Shown here piece by piece: positions 11,372 through 21,900 of a stretch of 25,195 nt of DNA. The translations under genes and the position numbers were made by a program. Source of the DNA: Apostichopus californicus (Eukaryota > Echinodermata > Holothuroidea > Aspidochirotida > Stichopodidae); assembly GCA_020650975.1 (NCBI GenBank), contig JAIPMN010185622.1, forward strand, positions 1 to 25,195. Direction: 5' to 3'. Under the pieces are notes generated by a model, which was given only the letters and a program-made list of their open reading frames with translations, did not search any database and had not been told where the DNA came from. How positions within the stretch are numbered: position 1 is the stretch's first letter; every line of letters begins with the position of its first letter.

Positions 11372-13076
11372 GTCCTTTACATAACACCTGGAATCTACTG
11401 ACAAACAAGTCCCTGGAGGTTGCTATGGATACATCTAAACACTGCCTGGTTTTAGGTTGTACTTTTTTGAAGTCCCTTCTGCTTTATAATAAACTGAGTG
11501 TGTATAATTCAATGGTTATTTAAAGTAAGATAAGAAGGAAAAATAGGCAATGTATGAAATATATAAGAAAAGGAAACCAGAAGGAAAACAAGTTTATAGG
11601 AACAGTCAATAAATATACAAATAAATTAGAGCAAATTGTGATCAATGTCAGCTTAATAACATATTTATTTCTTAATTTATATATAAATTTTGTTTTTATT
11701 CTAAATTTGTGTATTTATTTTACTACTATTATTTTACCATACTAGTTCCAAAGGGAAATCCCCAAAACAAACCAACCATTCTTAGGAGCTATTGACACTG
11801 CCTGTGATAAAGCTGTTTACTTTTAAGTACTGTGAGTAGAATATAACCAACAAACATCACACTCTCTATGTGTATGTGTTTACTACTGCCATGTTGTTAT
11901 TTGAGCAGAAGTGGTGAATGATGTTGTGGGGTTACATGGGTATCGGGGGTGGTTGGAGGTTGGTACCAATGTGTGGAAAAGGAATTATTGACAATACTCA
12001 TCCACTAAAGTCAACCAACTTGCAATGACCCAGCTCTACACTCTGCCCATCACCGAGAACAAGTAATGAAAAAGGGGTGGGGGGGGGGGTGAATGAAACA
12101 ATAAAAATTGAAAATACTTTTTCTTAAAAAAAATTCTGAGAAGGGTGGGGGTGGATGTGGTGTTGATAGAATAATATCACACAGACCAATCTGTCTTTTC
12201 CACGGCTATGTTATAATATTATTATATATAATTATGATTTGTAACATAGTCCAATGTGAATGAATCTGTGTTCTTTCTGATTGTATTTCAAAGTATCAAT
12301 GTAGTTATTTCAGTGAAGTAACCTAGATTGTTCTTAATTACAGCCTTGTGATTAGTATAGTTACTCGTTGAATAATCTACTCTGTTAGTGGTTTATCTGT
12401 AGCTTATCTCACCTCTACATTCAATGTGTCTGATGTCTATAGTATTACTGTTAAGAAGGTTGGGTATTAACTACAGTTGGAATGTCTGGTTTGTGGTCTC
12501 CTGATGGGGGGGGGGGGGTGGGGAGGTGAGTGGTGGGGGTATATTGAGATGTTTAGATGTGTGAGAAGAACAGCTTTCAACTGTCAAATGACTTTGAAAA
12601 TATAACATAACTTTGCATAAAAAACTTTAATTAGATCAATATAGCAGTTCTTTAGACTTTACCACTTTCATATTTGATAAAAAGATGATGAGGTAGAGGA
12701 GGGGTGGGGGGGGGGTGTGGGTAGAAAGAAGTAATGTTGGACACACTGAAGGCTTGTATGTCAGGATAGTTGCTGAGTGTGTGAAGAGTCTTGTCAGATG
12801 ATTAATATAGGGTCAGTCTTGGGAATCAGGATGTAGGCTAGAAGATGATGTCACATAATTTCTTCCCAAGTACAGCTGGGAAATGTTTGACATATTTGTT
12901 CATTAAGAAATGTTTCCTTCCAGGAGCAACAGTTATATGTTTAATTATATTATTTTCTTACTATTTTGCTGTAATACTCAACATTTTTACTTTGCCTCCA
13001 CTAATAGTGAATGTTCTGTATAATACAAGTCATAATGTTGTACTATTGTATGTAACCTGTAATCTATTCTTGGAAC

Positions 13077-13133
13077 AATGGTATTGTACAGTTAATAATG
13101 ATATTGTACAGTAAGAATGGTATTGTTCCATTG
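13077..13133. repeat. Three-unit imperfect tandem repeat (about 19 bp)
   Basis: Units begin AATGGTATTGTACAG, AATGATATTGTACAG and AATGGTATTGTTCC. The whole is also flanked by GGAACAAT and ATTGTTCC in inverted order. Confidence 0.6.
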
Positions 13134-13725
13134 CTCACATTTCTAGGGACAGTCTGTGGATATTATGTACTGTCCCTTGAATTTTTTGCCATCCCCAAAA
13201 CACCCTCAAATTTGAAAAAGGCCCTGAGTAATTTAATTTTGTTGTTTTTAGCCTCCATTTTTTTAGAGACAGCTGGAACATTATTCAGCTGTGATTGTTC
13301 ATTCATGGCTCACAGATAAACACAACGAAGATCAGTGAAATGTTACATAGTCTGAAGTTTACATGAATAGCATAATGTTGAAACATATAACCATGAAAAC
13401 ATTTAAAATACCCCCCCCCCTCCTTTCATATAAATGTACAGTATTAAGTGCATGAAGTGCTGTAAGCTATGTCAACTTGGAGAGGGGTCAACAGCATTAC
13501 CGGTCCTGGATTTTCTGCAAAACATGGGTCAGCCTAACTTAGGCTATATAACAATTTACATGTTTTAAATGTTATTATATGAATAAAGTTCTTAAATTAT
13601 TTAACATCGTATTTATGAACAAATTCTTTGTGTTGCACAGATCAAATCATTGTAATTCACATTGTTCACCTTATATTGTGATGTCAATATTCAAGAGTCA
13701 AATATCTTCTTTTCTTTATCATCAG

Positions 13726-13796
13726 ATTTTATTATTGTCTGCTGCCCTCTTCTATCCCTTCATCTGCTCTGTCTGGCCTGAAATCCAATATCAATG
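13726..13796 (+). CDS. Exon B2 (module 2), internal coding exon
   Basis: The acceptor is TTCTTTATCATCAG and the donor is CAATG|GTACGT. It is 71 nt: A completes a Gly codon (GG from the previous exon), 23 codons follow and a G carries over. The peptide starts FYYCLLPSSIPSALSG and ends SNIN. Joined to the previous exon it reads RFKELGFYYCLLPSSI, matching KFRELWFFNCKLPEFI of module 1. It was found because the module model predicted an exon of this phase and pattern here. The much longer open frame 13579-13830 over it is partly intronic. Confidence 0.82.
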
Positions 13797-14889
13797 GTAC
13801 GTAGAAGTATTGATTTTGAATTTGTTTTAATTGCAAATGATCTAACAACTGTTTAGATATTAAATAAACTTATTGGGTAATCCACCTGATGAGCTTTCAT
13901 CAACCCATTTTATTCAAATGAGAAATAAAAATAGATTGATTAGGCACTGACAGTAAAATATTACCTTATAAGCTAATCACTAAATGTGAAAATCTAGAGT
14001 AAAATGGAGGCCTGAATTTCCATCTTTGAGTCTAGCTTGTAAAAAACTGATGAAATGATTTCCTTTCTTAATGAACTTATGTTAATTCTATAGTATTTGA
14101 CGAACAGGTTGTGTACAGCAGTGTTTGTTGTAATTTAGTTCTGAACCTGTATCTAGTACCATGCTCAGTGGACTACATGCAGCTGAACAGCTTCCAAGTT
14201 AAATTGTGCAAGAGGTTTTCAGGATGTAATGTCTTTTAATTGTAATTTGTGACAATATGAATAGTAAACCACAAAGAGACACACAGAATTGATTGTCTCC
14301 TCAAGGATAACAGAATATGCTCTGAAAAATAAAATTACATGTTGAAATAAACCATGACTGGTAAATAAAATTACTTAAAACACCAGAATATTACATGCAT
14401 ATTCAAACAAATAATGTTACCCTTTCACCAACATTTTAATGATATTATTTTTGGGTAGAAAGAACTACTAAATTATTTATTTTGATGGGAGATGATTGAC
14501 ATGGAATTGTTTAACACATTAAAGCTGCATTTCACATCCAAGTTATCACAATGTGGTGAGCTGGTAGTGCAAAGTGTTTAGATTATTAGAAGAAAGGTAA
14601 TAATGACACTGAAATGATGAAAATAAATAATAAATGATAAAGATCAGTAATAACAAGACAGTCAAAAATAAATAATGTTAGATTTAAGTTAGTTATAGAA
14701 CATTTTCTGTGTTTTATATCAGACTGAATGGTTCTTGGCCTTTTAAATTTCTTAGTTTGATTCATTGAGAGATCCAGTGATGTGTGCATACTATGGTATC
14801 TTACTCTTCTATTGTTTAACAATTTGTTTTAAAGCACATGATGTAAACAACTCTTTAGATTCAATGGACTGAATGAGCATTTATCCAAA

Positions 14890-14975
14890 CTCATTTTATT
14901 TATTTATTTATTTTACAAAATTTCTATAACGCCTTATCCAATCAGAAATTGCTCTAAGGCGCTTTACAGTAAAAT
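14890..14975. repeat. Probable dispersed repeat with hairpin core and TTTA tract
   Basis: A (TTTA)n tract is followed by TTCTATAACGCCTTATCC and CTCTAAGGCGCTTTACAGT. The CGCCTTA and TAAGGCG parts are inverted and could fold. From memory, similar GCGCTTTACA cores are common dispersed repeats in echinoderm and other marine invertebrate DNA; not verified here. Confidence 0.5.
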
Positions 14976-16201
14976 ACATACAAACATGATATACAAATAT
15001 ATAAATCGATAATGTAAGGTATAAAAAGGGTAGAAAATTTGTTATATACAATCTGACAATAAATTGTATAAAAAACTGCAAATGGTAAATCGAAAATTAT
15101 ACAAACAAAATCTTAAAATTTAAAATATATATATGTGTGAAAAATTTTAAATTTTAAACTCATTAAAATTAGTGAGAACATCAAAACAAATAGGAAGGTC
15201 ACATTAAAATATCACTCCATCAGCTGAGTACCATAAGTATCTAAAGATGCAAATTATACTTCAATTCAATAATGGATTCAATACATACCATTTTCTTAAA
15301 CTTAAATTGACAACTTAGCTTTGATGTCGTGAATGGCTCAACTTCATTTTTACAATCCTTTGATCAACCTGCAGTATTATGACACCTGGGCATAATGTAA
15401 TTCCATTCAAGTAGTGCTATGCACTGGTCTGTGTGAAGCTTACAGGTTCTTCCGAGTTTACTGGCTTCATAGAACATTTTCATGATCTAATACTCTGGAT
15501 TGTAATCGTTGTGACAATATGCATTGCGAACTACCAAACGACGTCATCAATTTACTGTTCCACTAACGGATTATAGTAGCTCCAACAAACTACAAAATAC
15601 ACAACGGAATCATGAACTATATCTGTATGTAGTAATATATTGGTAGGGTTCAGTGCAGTCACTCTTGGAAGTGTCACTGAGGGTGACTGGAATGCCATAT
15701 ATGGGAGAAGAGGGGAGTAGGAACCTGTCTCTCTGTATGTTCCTATTAACAAAAGTCTGTTACAATCTTTTCCTAAACCATGAACCCTATGGACTTCAAC
15801 TTGAACTGTCATGGGTGTATGACATCATGGAGTCACAATTCAGAGGTCCAATACCACAGTAACAACATTTTGGTTATTACAGGAACACTAGAATGCCATA
15901 AAATAAACAAAACACTCAAAACAATACATGTAGGATACCCAACTCTAAGATCAGCAGTGTATTAATTAGAAAATGCTTAAGGTCTCATGGTCAATGGACA
16001 TCAAAGCTCAACAATTGCAAAATATGTGCAAAAGACTATGTCAATGACTCTACCTAAACTTGACTGACAACCTCTATGGGGAATGGTCCAAGCCAAAGGT
16101 AATAACCAAGACCAGCATTTAATTCATTAATACACATACCAAAACTCATGTAGGATATCAGACTGTTGCAAATCTCATATCATCTTATTGAAAGATGACA
16201 A

Positions 16202-16263
16202 AGGTCACATGATCAGAGGGTCAAAAGTCATATTAACATAATGTGTCAAAGGTCATGAGGTCA
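16202..16263 (+). promoter_or_regulatory. Cluster of AGGTCA half-sites including a DR2
   Basis: AGGTCA occurs at 16202-16207, GGGTCA at about 16218-16223 and AGGTCA-TG-AGGTCA at 16250-16263. A two-base-spaced direct repeat is the classic layout for some nuclear receptors. It may only be part of a dispersed repeat; function is not shown. Confidence 0.25.
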
Positions 16264-16786
16264 ATGAACTTTGTGTATAGGGTGCATTGCCAACTCCCCC
16301 TCAACCATAAGGCTTATGTACCTCAAACTTTGTGAGTAAATGACAATCAATGTACCTGCAGAGTGATGACATCATAGTAAGATTTGGCTATTCACAAATG
16401 CGGAGATGAAAGTTTCAATGCCATAGATTGCTTACCTACTTTGTGATTAAAATGCTAAATGGAATTCAGCTAAATGGATTTAACGTTGTTGTTATTATAT
16501 TACTACAGGATAAAAAACAGTTCTGGAATATGTCTGATTTCTCAATGACATTGTCTAGTTTTTAATCTTAATTGTAACAATATAAGACTTAATGATGAGG
16601 ATAAAAGCTAAGTTCTTTTCCCCATCCTCATCAACCTCCCTACCCCCCCCCCCCCCACCCCCAACTAATCAGAATTGTCATCAACCTGCACTGTAATCTT
16701 TTATGTTTGTTCTGGATTTGTTGCATTAAATATGTCAAAATATAAGTTGTTGAATTTTAAATTCCAAGTGTTCTATGTCAGGGTAC

Positions 16787-16896
16787 ATGATACATAGTGA
16801 ATACTAACAAGTATGCTATGCTAGTGTATACACGTGGCACCTGATACATACTGTAAACAAACAAGTATGTTATGCTAGTGTATACACTTATGTGGG
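16787..16896. repeat. Tandem duplication, 54-bp period
   Basis: GATACATA at 16789 and 16843, and ACAAGTATG(C/T)TATGCTAG with TGTATACAC at 16807 and 16861, are offset by exactly 54 bases. Two copies, a few mismatches. Confidence 0.85.
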
Positions 16897-17079
16897 GTCT
16901 GACGAGGAGTTGAAGTTACCATTACAACAGGTTTATCGAGAAGCTCACATATTACAGTGAAACTAATGTCTTACAATAACATCTCATATTATGTTTGTGT
17001 TCAAAAGTATTCTTTCATTATTTTCACATCCTGTATTTATCACCATATCTCTTTCTCTTTTTATGTTCAATCATTATAG

Positions 17080-17177
17080 TGTTCTGGTTTCCTTACGGAG
17101 ATGGAAAACGAGACTATGAATTGGATCTCAAAACTGGTCGTTGGCTGCTGAGTAGTGAAACTGCTGATCTATTTCCT
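17080..17177 (+). CDS. Exon B3 (module 2), internal coding exon
   Basis: The acceptor is TTCAATCATTATAG and the donor is TTTCCT|GTAATT. It is 98 nt: G from the previous exon plus TG gives Val, then 32 codons, ending in phase 0. The peptide starts FWFPYGDGKRDYELDLKTG, followed by RWLLSSETADLFP. Its V-F-W and LDLKTGRW match VLW and LDLQSGEW of exon A3; it has a five-residue insertion before LDL and a longer tail than its partner. Confidence 0.82.
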
Positions 17178-17574
17178 GTAATTATATGATTTTTATTTGG
17201 TCTCTGATAATTTTAATATTTACACAAGCGTACCCGTAGGTTATGCATGACTCAGATGTAAGGAAAGTAGCATTTGGCTGGACATAAAGCAATTGGTTAT
17301 TATCACAATACATCTACACAGTTTACACTTCATCTGTAAAGTGAGAGCCTGGTGCGAACTTCGATTTTAACAACATCATCTTCAAAGGCAAACTATCATG
17401 AAAACAGATGTAAGACACATTAAAACTAGAAAGATGAAGGGATAACTAAATTGTATGAATGATAATATGGACAGGAAGTGTGGAGAGAGGCGGGTGGAGG
17501 AAGGAGAAATAGATGGAGCAGTGGTGTGCACAGGATTTCAAATTCATAATTTCCACTGAATATAATTAAGGGCA

Positions 17575-18093
17575 AGAAGAAATGAAGGATGTTATAATGG
17601 AGGATGACTACAATAGAGTAATTTAATCTGACTATAACAAAATGAAAGGTGTCAAATGGTTCATTATGAGGCATATTTAGATTATTGTTTAAGGTCCATG
17701 TAAGTATCTCTAACAAAGCATTGTGCTAATACAAAATAATCTACCAAAATATCCCCTGACTGTTAGGTAGGTACCTGAATCTGTTTATGCCGGGAGGGGG
17801 GGGGGGGGGGGGCAGAGGCAAATGAAGAATTTTTAGTGGATGGTGACTACACTAGGGTCATTTAATCTGACTTAGACTATATCACAAAATTCAATGAAAA
17901 ATGGTGTATTCTAAGGCATATTTCAATTATTGTGTTAGGTCCATGTAAGTAGCTCTAACAAAGCATTGTACCAATAGATAGTAATTTACCAAAATCCCTG
18001 ACTGATAGGGTAGATACCTGTATCTGTTTTCGCATGGGGGGAGGGGGGTGGGGAGGGTGAACAGAGGCAAATGTAGAATTTATAATGGAGGGG
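17575..18093. repeat. Tandem repeat, about 245-bp unit, two copies plus a partial third
   Basis: AATGAAG, ATTTAATCTGA, GGTCCATGTAAGTA and AACAAAGCATTGT recur at offsets of 239-245 between copies starting near 17581 and 17821; a third copy starts at 18069 (AATGTAGAAT) and is lost after about 25 bases. Each full unit ends in a G-rich run (17796-17812; about 18036-18058). Confidence 0.85.
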
Positions 18094-18952
18094 TGCCGCC
18101 CTGAGGTCATCAGTTGGAGCCATTTCCTATGTGGGGGGATTGAAGGTCTGTTTGAGGACCTCCTCAGGATTGCTTTTAAAACTGTTGATGTTAGCCTTTC
18201 CCTTTCTGCTTGGGTCAAAATGTCAAATTCTCTCCCTTTATTTACCTACATCGGTCATTTTGAAGTAGATAATCAGTTTGCTAACAGCTAGTTTTTACCG
18301 CCTCACTCTAATGTGGTTTACAGATAAATGGATACATTTCCTTTTATGTTAATATAGGTAACAGTAATTGATTTAGTCAATATCCTTAGCCGTAGGTCAG
18401 AACTGAAACCCAAAATACAATATCAAATGAAAGCACAAGATACATCACATTATTTCAAGTAATCAAACCAGCCGAGAGATGAAGAGTTAACCATTCAGAA
18501 CAAACTTTCATCGTTGTCGTCTTCATTTTAATTAGAGAATTTTCTGCTAGTCTTTAACTTAAACATTTTTAAAGTCGAGTAGTGTTTTGAAAGAATATCA
18601 ACAAATGAAATCAACAAATATTTTTTGTCGAAATGAACTAAAACATGTTTCAACATTTAGTTAAATTCAATATTGAACTCAGTATTCCATGAAAGTGTTA
18701 CACTAAATGTGCTAATGAGTTTAATGTTTGTTATAATTTGTATTTTATCATGATATATATATATCATTATTATATTAAATTATTCTCATTGGTTTCCAAC
18801 TCAATAATGTGTATTTTCATCTTATTCTGGAGTGTGGTTGGCATTATATCCTTCGTAACCATATCAGCTACCCCGTTAACAAAGCATTCTAAGTTCAAGT
18901 GATCACTAAGTTTCCATGGTGATAATATTAACAGTCCACTAATGTTTACAAG

Positions 18953-19007
18953 CTATACCCTGCAGTATAGTTAAAGCAGGGAGTCGTTATGGAATAACGA
19001 CTCCCTG
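18953..19007. other. Two adjacent hairpins, one perfect 14-bp stem
   Basis: CTATAC/GTATAG (18953-18958, 18965-18970) is followed by CAGGGAGTCGTTAT (18977-18990) and its exact reverse complement (18994-19007) with a 3-base loop GGA. It lies 67 nt upstream of the coding exon at 19075. It has no U-run after it that would make it a bacterial-type terminator, and the context is eukaryotic. Confidence 0.85.
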
Positions 19008-19074
19008 GTTAAAGTCATCACCAACCAACTGAATTATATCATTGAAGTTGTCTTTTCCCTCTTTGTTTTTTTAG

Positions 19075-19122
19075 TTGAAATCGATTGGAGACGAACTTAC
19101 TGATGCAGATTACGCTAAGGAG
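19075..19122 (+). CDS. Coding exon, C-terminal region
   Basis: The acceptor is a long T-rich tract ending TTTTTTTAG and the donor GGAG|GTAAGG is strong. It has sixteen codons in phase 0: LKSIGDELTDADYAKE. It is short and acidic, predicted helical by composition. It has no equivalent in module 1, so the unique C-terminus of the protein begins around here. Phases on both sides fit. Confidence 0.75.
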
Positions 19123-19670
19123 GTAAGGAGGCGTACATAACTCACCAAATTACTAATTTGTAGACTTTTAGTAGCATACTATTATATAACTGCAATTATA
19201 TGACCTAGGACGAATTAGAGCAATTGCTGGCTTACTTATACTTTACATTAGTAGCAGGACAATTTACTAAATATATTTCGTTTGGTCATTCTGGACATGT
19301 ACATGTAAATATAAGTTTGAGATGATCAGGATAACATTATCACAAAATATATGTGTCACTTTCAATGTCAATGTATGTTAAGTAAATACTACATACATAT
19401 AACCCAAACTCATATTTCCAATTTCTTTGCACTTGTGCAAGCCTATAAAGGAAGTTTGTCAAAATGATAAATTGCGACTATTATTGAGAACTTAATTGTA
19501 TGTTACTCTCCCAACTGAAGTAGCACGCTCAATGGACATATCAAGCTCCTAGATTAGTTGTACTTTACACTCTGCAGTAGCCCTTACACACAACTGTAAG
19601 AAAAGGTAGTGCACCTTACACAATACTCTTGTGATGCCAACAATTTGTTTGCAATTTTCTTCTATAATGT

Positions 19671-19923
19671 TTGCTCTATTCACTCGTTCTGGGCTCACTT
19701 CCTCATCTCACACACATGCAGACAAAGTGCTCTGTATGTGTCTGGAGTGCTATGGATACATTGTGTGCAGTATGCAAATGATTCAAAATGTTCCAAAATG
19801 ATCAAAGTTGCTCATTCTGGGCACACTTCCTTAGCTTACACATATGCAGACAAAGTGTGCGGTACACTTCTGGAGTGACAACATATATAATTCGCCCAGT
19901 ATGCAATTTGTTTAAAAATGTCC
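19671..19923. repeat. Diverged tandem duplication, about 128-bp offset
   Basis: TTGCTC, TTCTGGGC, ATGCAGACAAAGTG, TCTGGAGTG and CAGTATGCAA occur in the same order in copies at about 19671-19794 and 19808-19923; GCAGACAAAGTG is offset by 128. Confidence 0.85.
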
Positions 19924-20187
19924 TTCGTTTGAAATGTGGGTTTAAGTCTAATAGAGTTAATTGAGCATGTTAGGATGATGGCTCCTCTAATTGAAGAATA
20001 TCAAATCAGTAGCTCAACGTGGACTGCAACGGAAGCAGAATAATTGATTGTGCAGGGTTATAAGCTTACGTAACACAAATAGAAGTTGGAGCTATTTGCT
20101 TTCAAGGAGAACATAAACCTTCAGATGCTTAAATAGTTGCATTTCATATGAAGAGCACATTTAATTGAATATAGAACTGTAGATGAA

Positions 20188-20710
20188 AGATGTCTTTTAT
20201 ATGGGTAATTGGCAACACTATATTTAAAGGGCTTTAAAACAATGGTGGAAGGATATATAGAAAATGAAGACAGCTGAAGTAAGAAAGGGAAATAGCCGGT
20301 GGACTTTAGGGAGGAAAGGGAAGAGTGGAGAGGATGAGTGACAGATGAGAAAGGGACTGTATAAGAATGTGTCAGTAAGGTATAGTATACAACAATCACA
20401 CAGCCTACTGTATGGCAAGAAGAAGACTTGTTAAAATGTCAGATGAGGGGAGGGGGAGGGGGGGGGAATGGAGGAATGAGAGGAGGATGAGAGATGTCCA
20501 GTATAAGGTAATCAGCAGCACTGTATGATAACAGGTCTTTAAACCGGAATGGAAGGATAAATGGATCTTAAAGAGAGCCTAGGAAATGGAAAGACAGCAA
20601 CAAGGGCGGGAGGGTGGTGGGCGATTTCAGGGAGGAAAGGGAAGAGTGGAGAGCATTGATGACAAGAAATGAGAAATGGAAAGTGTAGTGAATAGGAAGG
20701 GTGAGGGAAG
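20188..20710. repeat. Diverged tandem duplication, about 306-321-bp offset, purine-rich
   Basis: GGGAGGAAAGGGAAGAGTGG at 20309 recurs at 20630 (offset 321); GGTAAT..GCA.CACT.TAT and TGGAAGGATA also repeat in order. The + strand is strongly purine-rich across the copies, and a 9-base G run lies between them (20458-20466). Open frames on the minus strand follow this bias and are not genes. Confidence 0.8.
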
Positions 20711-21365
20711 AGGTTCAGTATTGAAGGTTTGGGAGTGGCACAGGAAGCTCCAGAGTGTGAAGAGAAATGCAAGGTCAATCTAGGTTCCATAATTATTAGT
20801 TTAATTCTTCCCATTTTTTCGGCATTTACAGTGAATTTAGTCTCCGAGGGACAAAAGATTAATATCATATAAATATCAGTCTAGTATATTGGGAAATATT
20901 TGATCAACATATTCACTACTTAGAGAAGAAATGTAATCAATACAGCTGTACAAGACAGCAAGCTTCAACTTTTCAATTTCTAGAAGCCTCACGATTAAAC
21001 AGAAAATTCTGACAGAGATTGCATGTCATGGAAAATATTTAAACAGAAGGATGAAAAAATGACATTAGTTCCTCTCCTCATTTATTGAAAGCAGATCCAG
21101 TAATGTATAATTATATTTTCAGTTTTTTCTTTTCTTGAAAATATGTGCTTGGAAGAAAAATGACTATTTACCCTTTCCAGTTTCTTTAATAATGACAACC
21201 ATGCAACAAGGGAGAGAAAAACATAATACAAAATATGAATCCGTACATGACTTTAAAGGTTTAACTGAACAAACTCTTTCATGTAACTTTGCAGCGATGT
21301 CTTTAAGTTTTGTTTATTTGTGGTTAAGTGTCTTAATTTATTTTTTTTCTTGTTCTGTTGTGTAG

Positions 21366-21391
21366 GTCAGAGCATTCAGGGAGGACTATAG
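21366..21391 (+). CDS. Micro-exon, C-terminal region
   Basis: A 26-nt exon with acceptor TTCTTGTTCTGTTGTGTAG and donor ATAG|GTAAGG. It encodes VRAFREDY and leaves AG, which the next exon completes to an Arg codon. If the following intron is retained, the frame stops at once (AGG TAA) and an AATAAA lies about 230 nt on, so an alternative end is possible. Support is from splice signals and phase, not from homology. Confidence 0.7.
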
Positions 21392-21900
21392 GTAAGGAAT
21401 CTAAATTTATTATTATGCACGTTGACTCTTTAAATTTACAGACCTACCACGGTTCTGTATCTCATACTTTGGTGCACATTGCATCTGTCTGCCCATCACA
21501 AACATTAATAATTGTATATTCACTAGTGTTGTATCCAACCAAGAAATTAGGAGGCGAGGGTGTGGTACTTTTTAGGTACAGTGCATAAGGAAGAAAACGC
21601 AGCAACATAAGCAGAAAAATAAAGATGTGTTTGTATATTTTACCTCTAAAGTTATAATACAGCTGTAGCTGATATAATGTCGGTGTATTTCATGATATAT
21701 TTACTTTATCCCTATGGACTCTTTATGAAGCATTTTTCCAAAGAGACTTTTGGGGGATTGGCAATGATAACTACTGAGTACCAACGGATTGAAAGATTTG
21801 ACAGATTGAAAGGATTGAAGTAATGTTTTATATGCTAAGTATTATCTTTCACATATGAAATAAAGGCATCACCAAGTTCAACAATTTGCTTTCTCCACAG
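21392..21900 (+). other. Last intron, 509 nt
   Basis: Bounded by GTAAGG and CTCCACAG. Contains two AATAAA words (21618, 21859). Confidence 0.65.
21618..21623 (+). promoter_or_regulatory. Intronic AATAAA, possible alternative poly(A) signal
   Basis: It lies in the last intron, 227 nt after the micro-exon donor, and is followed by GATGTGTTTGTATATTTT, which is GT-rich. Use of this site with intron retention would end the protein at Arg-stop straight after the micro-exon. Another AATAAA at 21859 sits just before the terminal exon. Confidence 0.3.

Larger units (their letters stand above)
10459..13725 (+). other. Intron, 3267 nt
   Basis: It joins exon B1 to B2 in phase. It holds a CG-alternating tract at 11354-11371, G runs at 12079-12089, 12506-12518 and 12706-12715, a C run at 13411-13420 and a three-unit repeat at 13077-13133. 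Several AT-rich open frames (11254-11523, 11554-11745, 12845-13114, 13098-13319) have no recognisable content. Confidence 0.6.
13797..17079 (+). other. Intron, 3283 nt
   Basis: Bounded by GTACGT and TTATAG. It contains the SINE-like core near 14890-14975, an AGGTCA cluster near 16200-16265, a C run at 16643-16656 and a 54-bp duplication at 16787-16896. Open frames at 15552-15965 on both strands are not recognised as genes. Confidence 0.6.
17178..19074 (+). other. Intron, 1897 nt
   Basis: It holds the 240-248-bp tandem repeat (17575-18093) and the double hairpin at 18953-19007. Open frames at 17426-17716 and 17955-18291 are repeat-derived or chance. Confidence 0.6.
19123..21365 (+). other. 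Intron, 2243 nt
   Basis: Bounded by GTAAGG and TGTGTAG. It contains two independent local tandem duplications (19671-19923 and 20188-20710). No other gene recognised. Confidence 0.6.

Noticed and set aside
15552..15965. Overlapping open frames on both strands
   Set aside because: No splice support, no motif, and AT-rich repeat-like surroundings.
17955..18218. Antisense frame with basic residues that loosely recalls a transposon protein
   Set aside because: It spans the tandem repeat and a G-rich run; no catalytic motif is seen.
18977..19007. Hairpin as a bacterial rho-independent terminator
   Set aside because: The window is eukaryotic, and no T run follows the stem.
20121..20868. Minus-strand frames rich in Ser, Pro and Phe
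   Set aside because: They follow from the purine-rich tandem duplication on the + strand.
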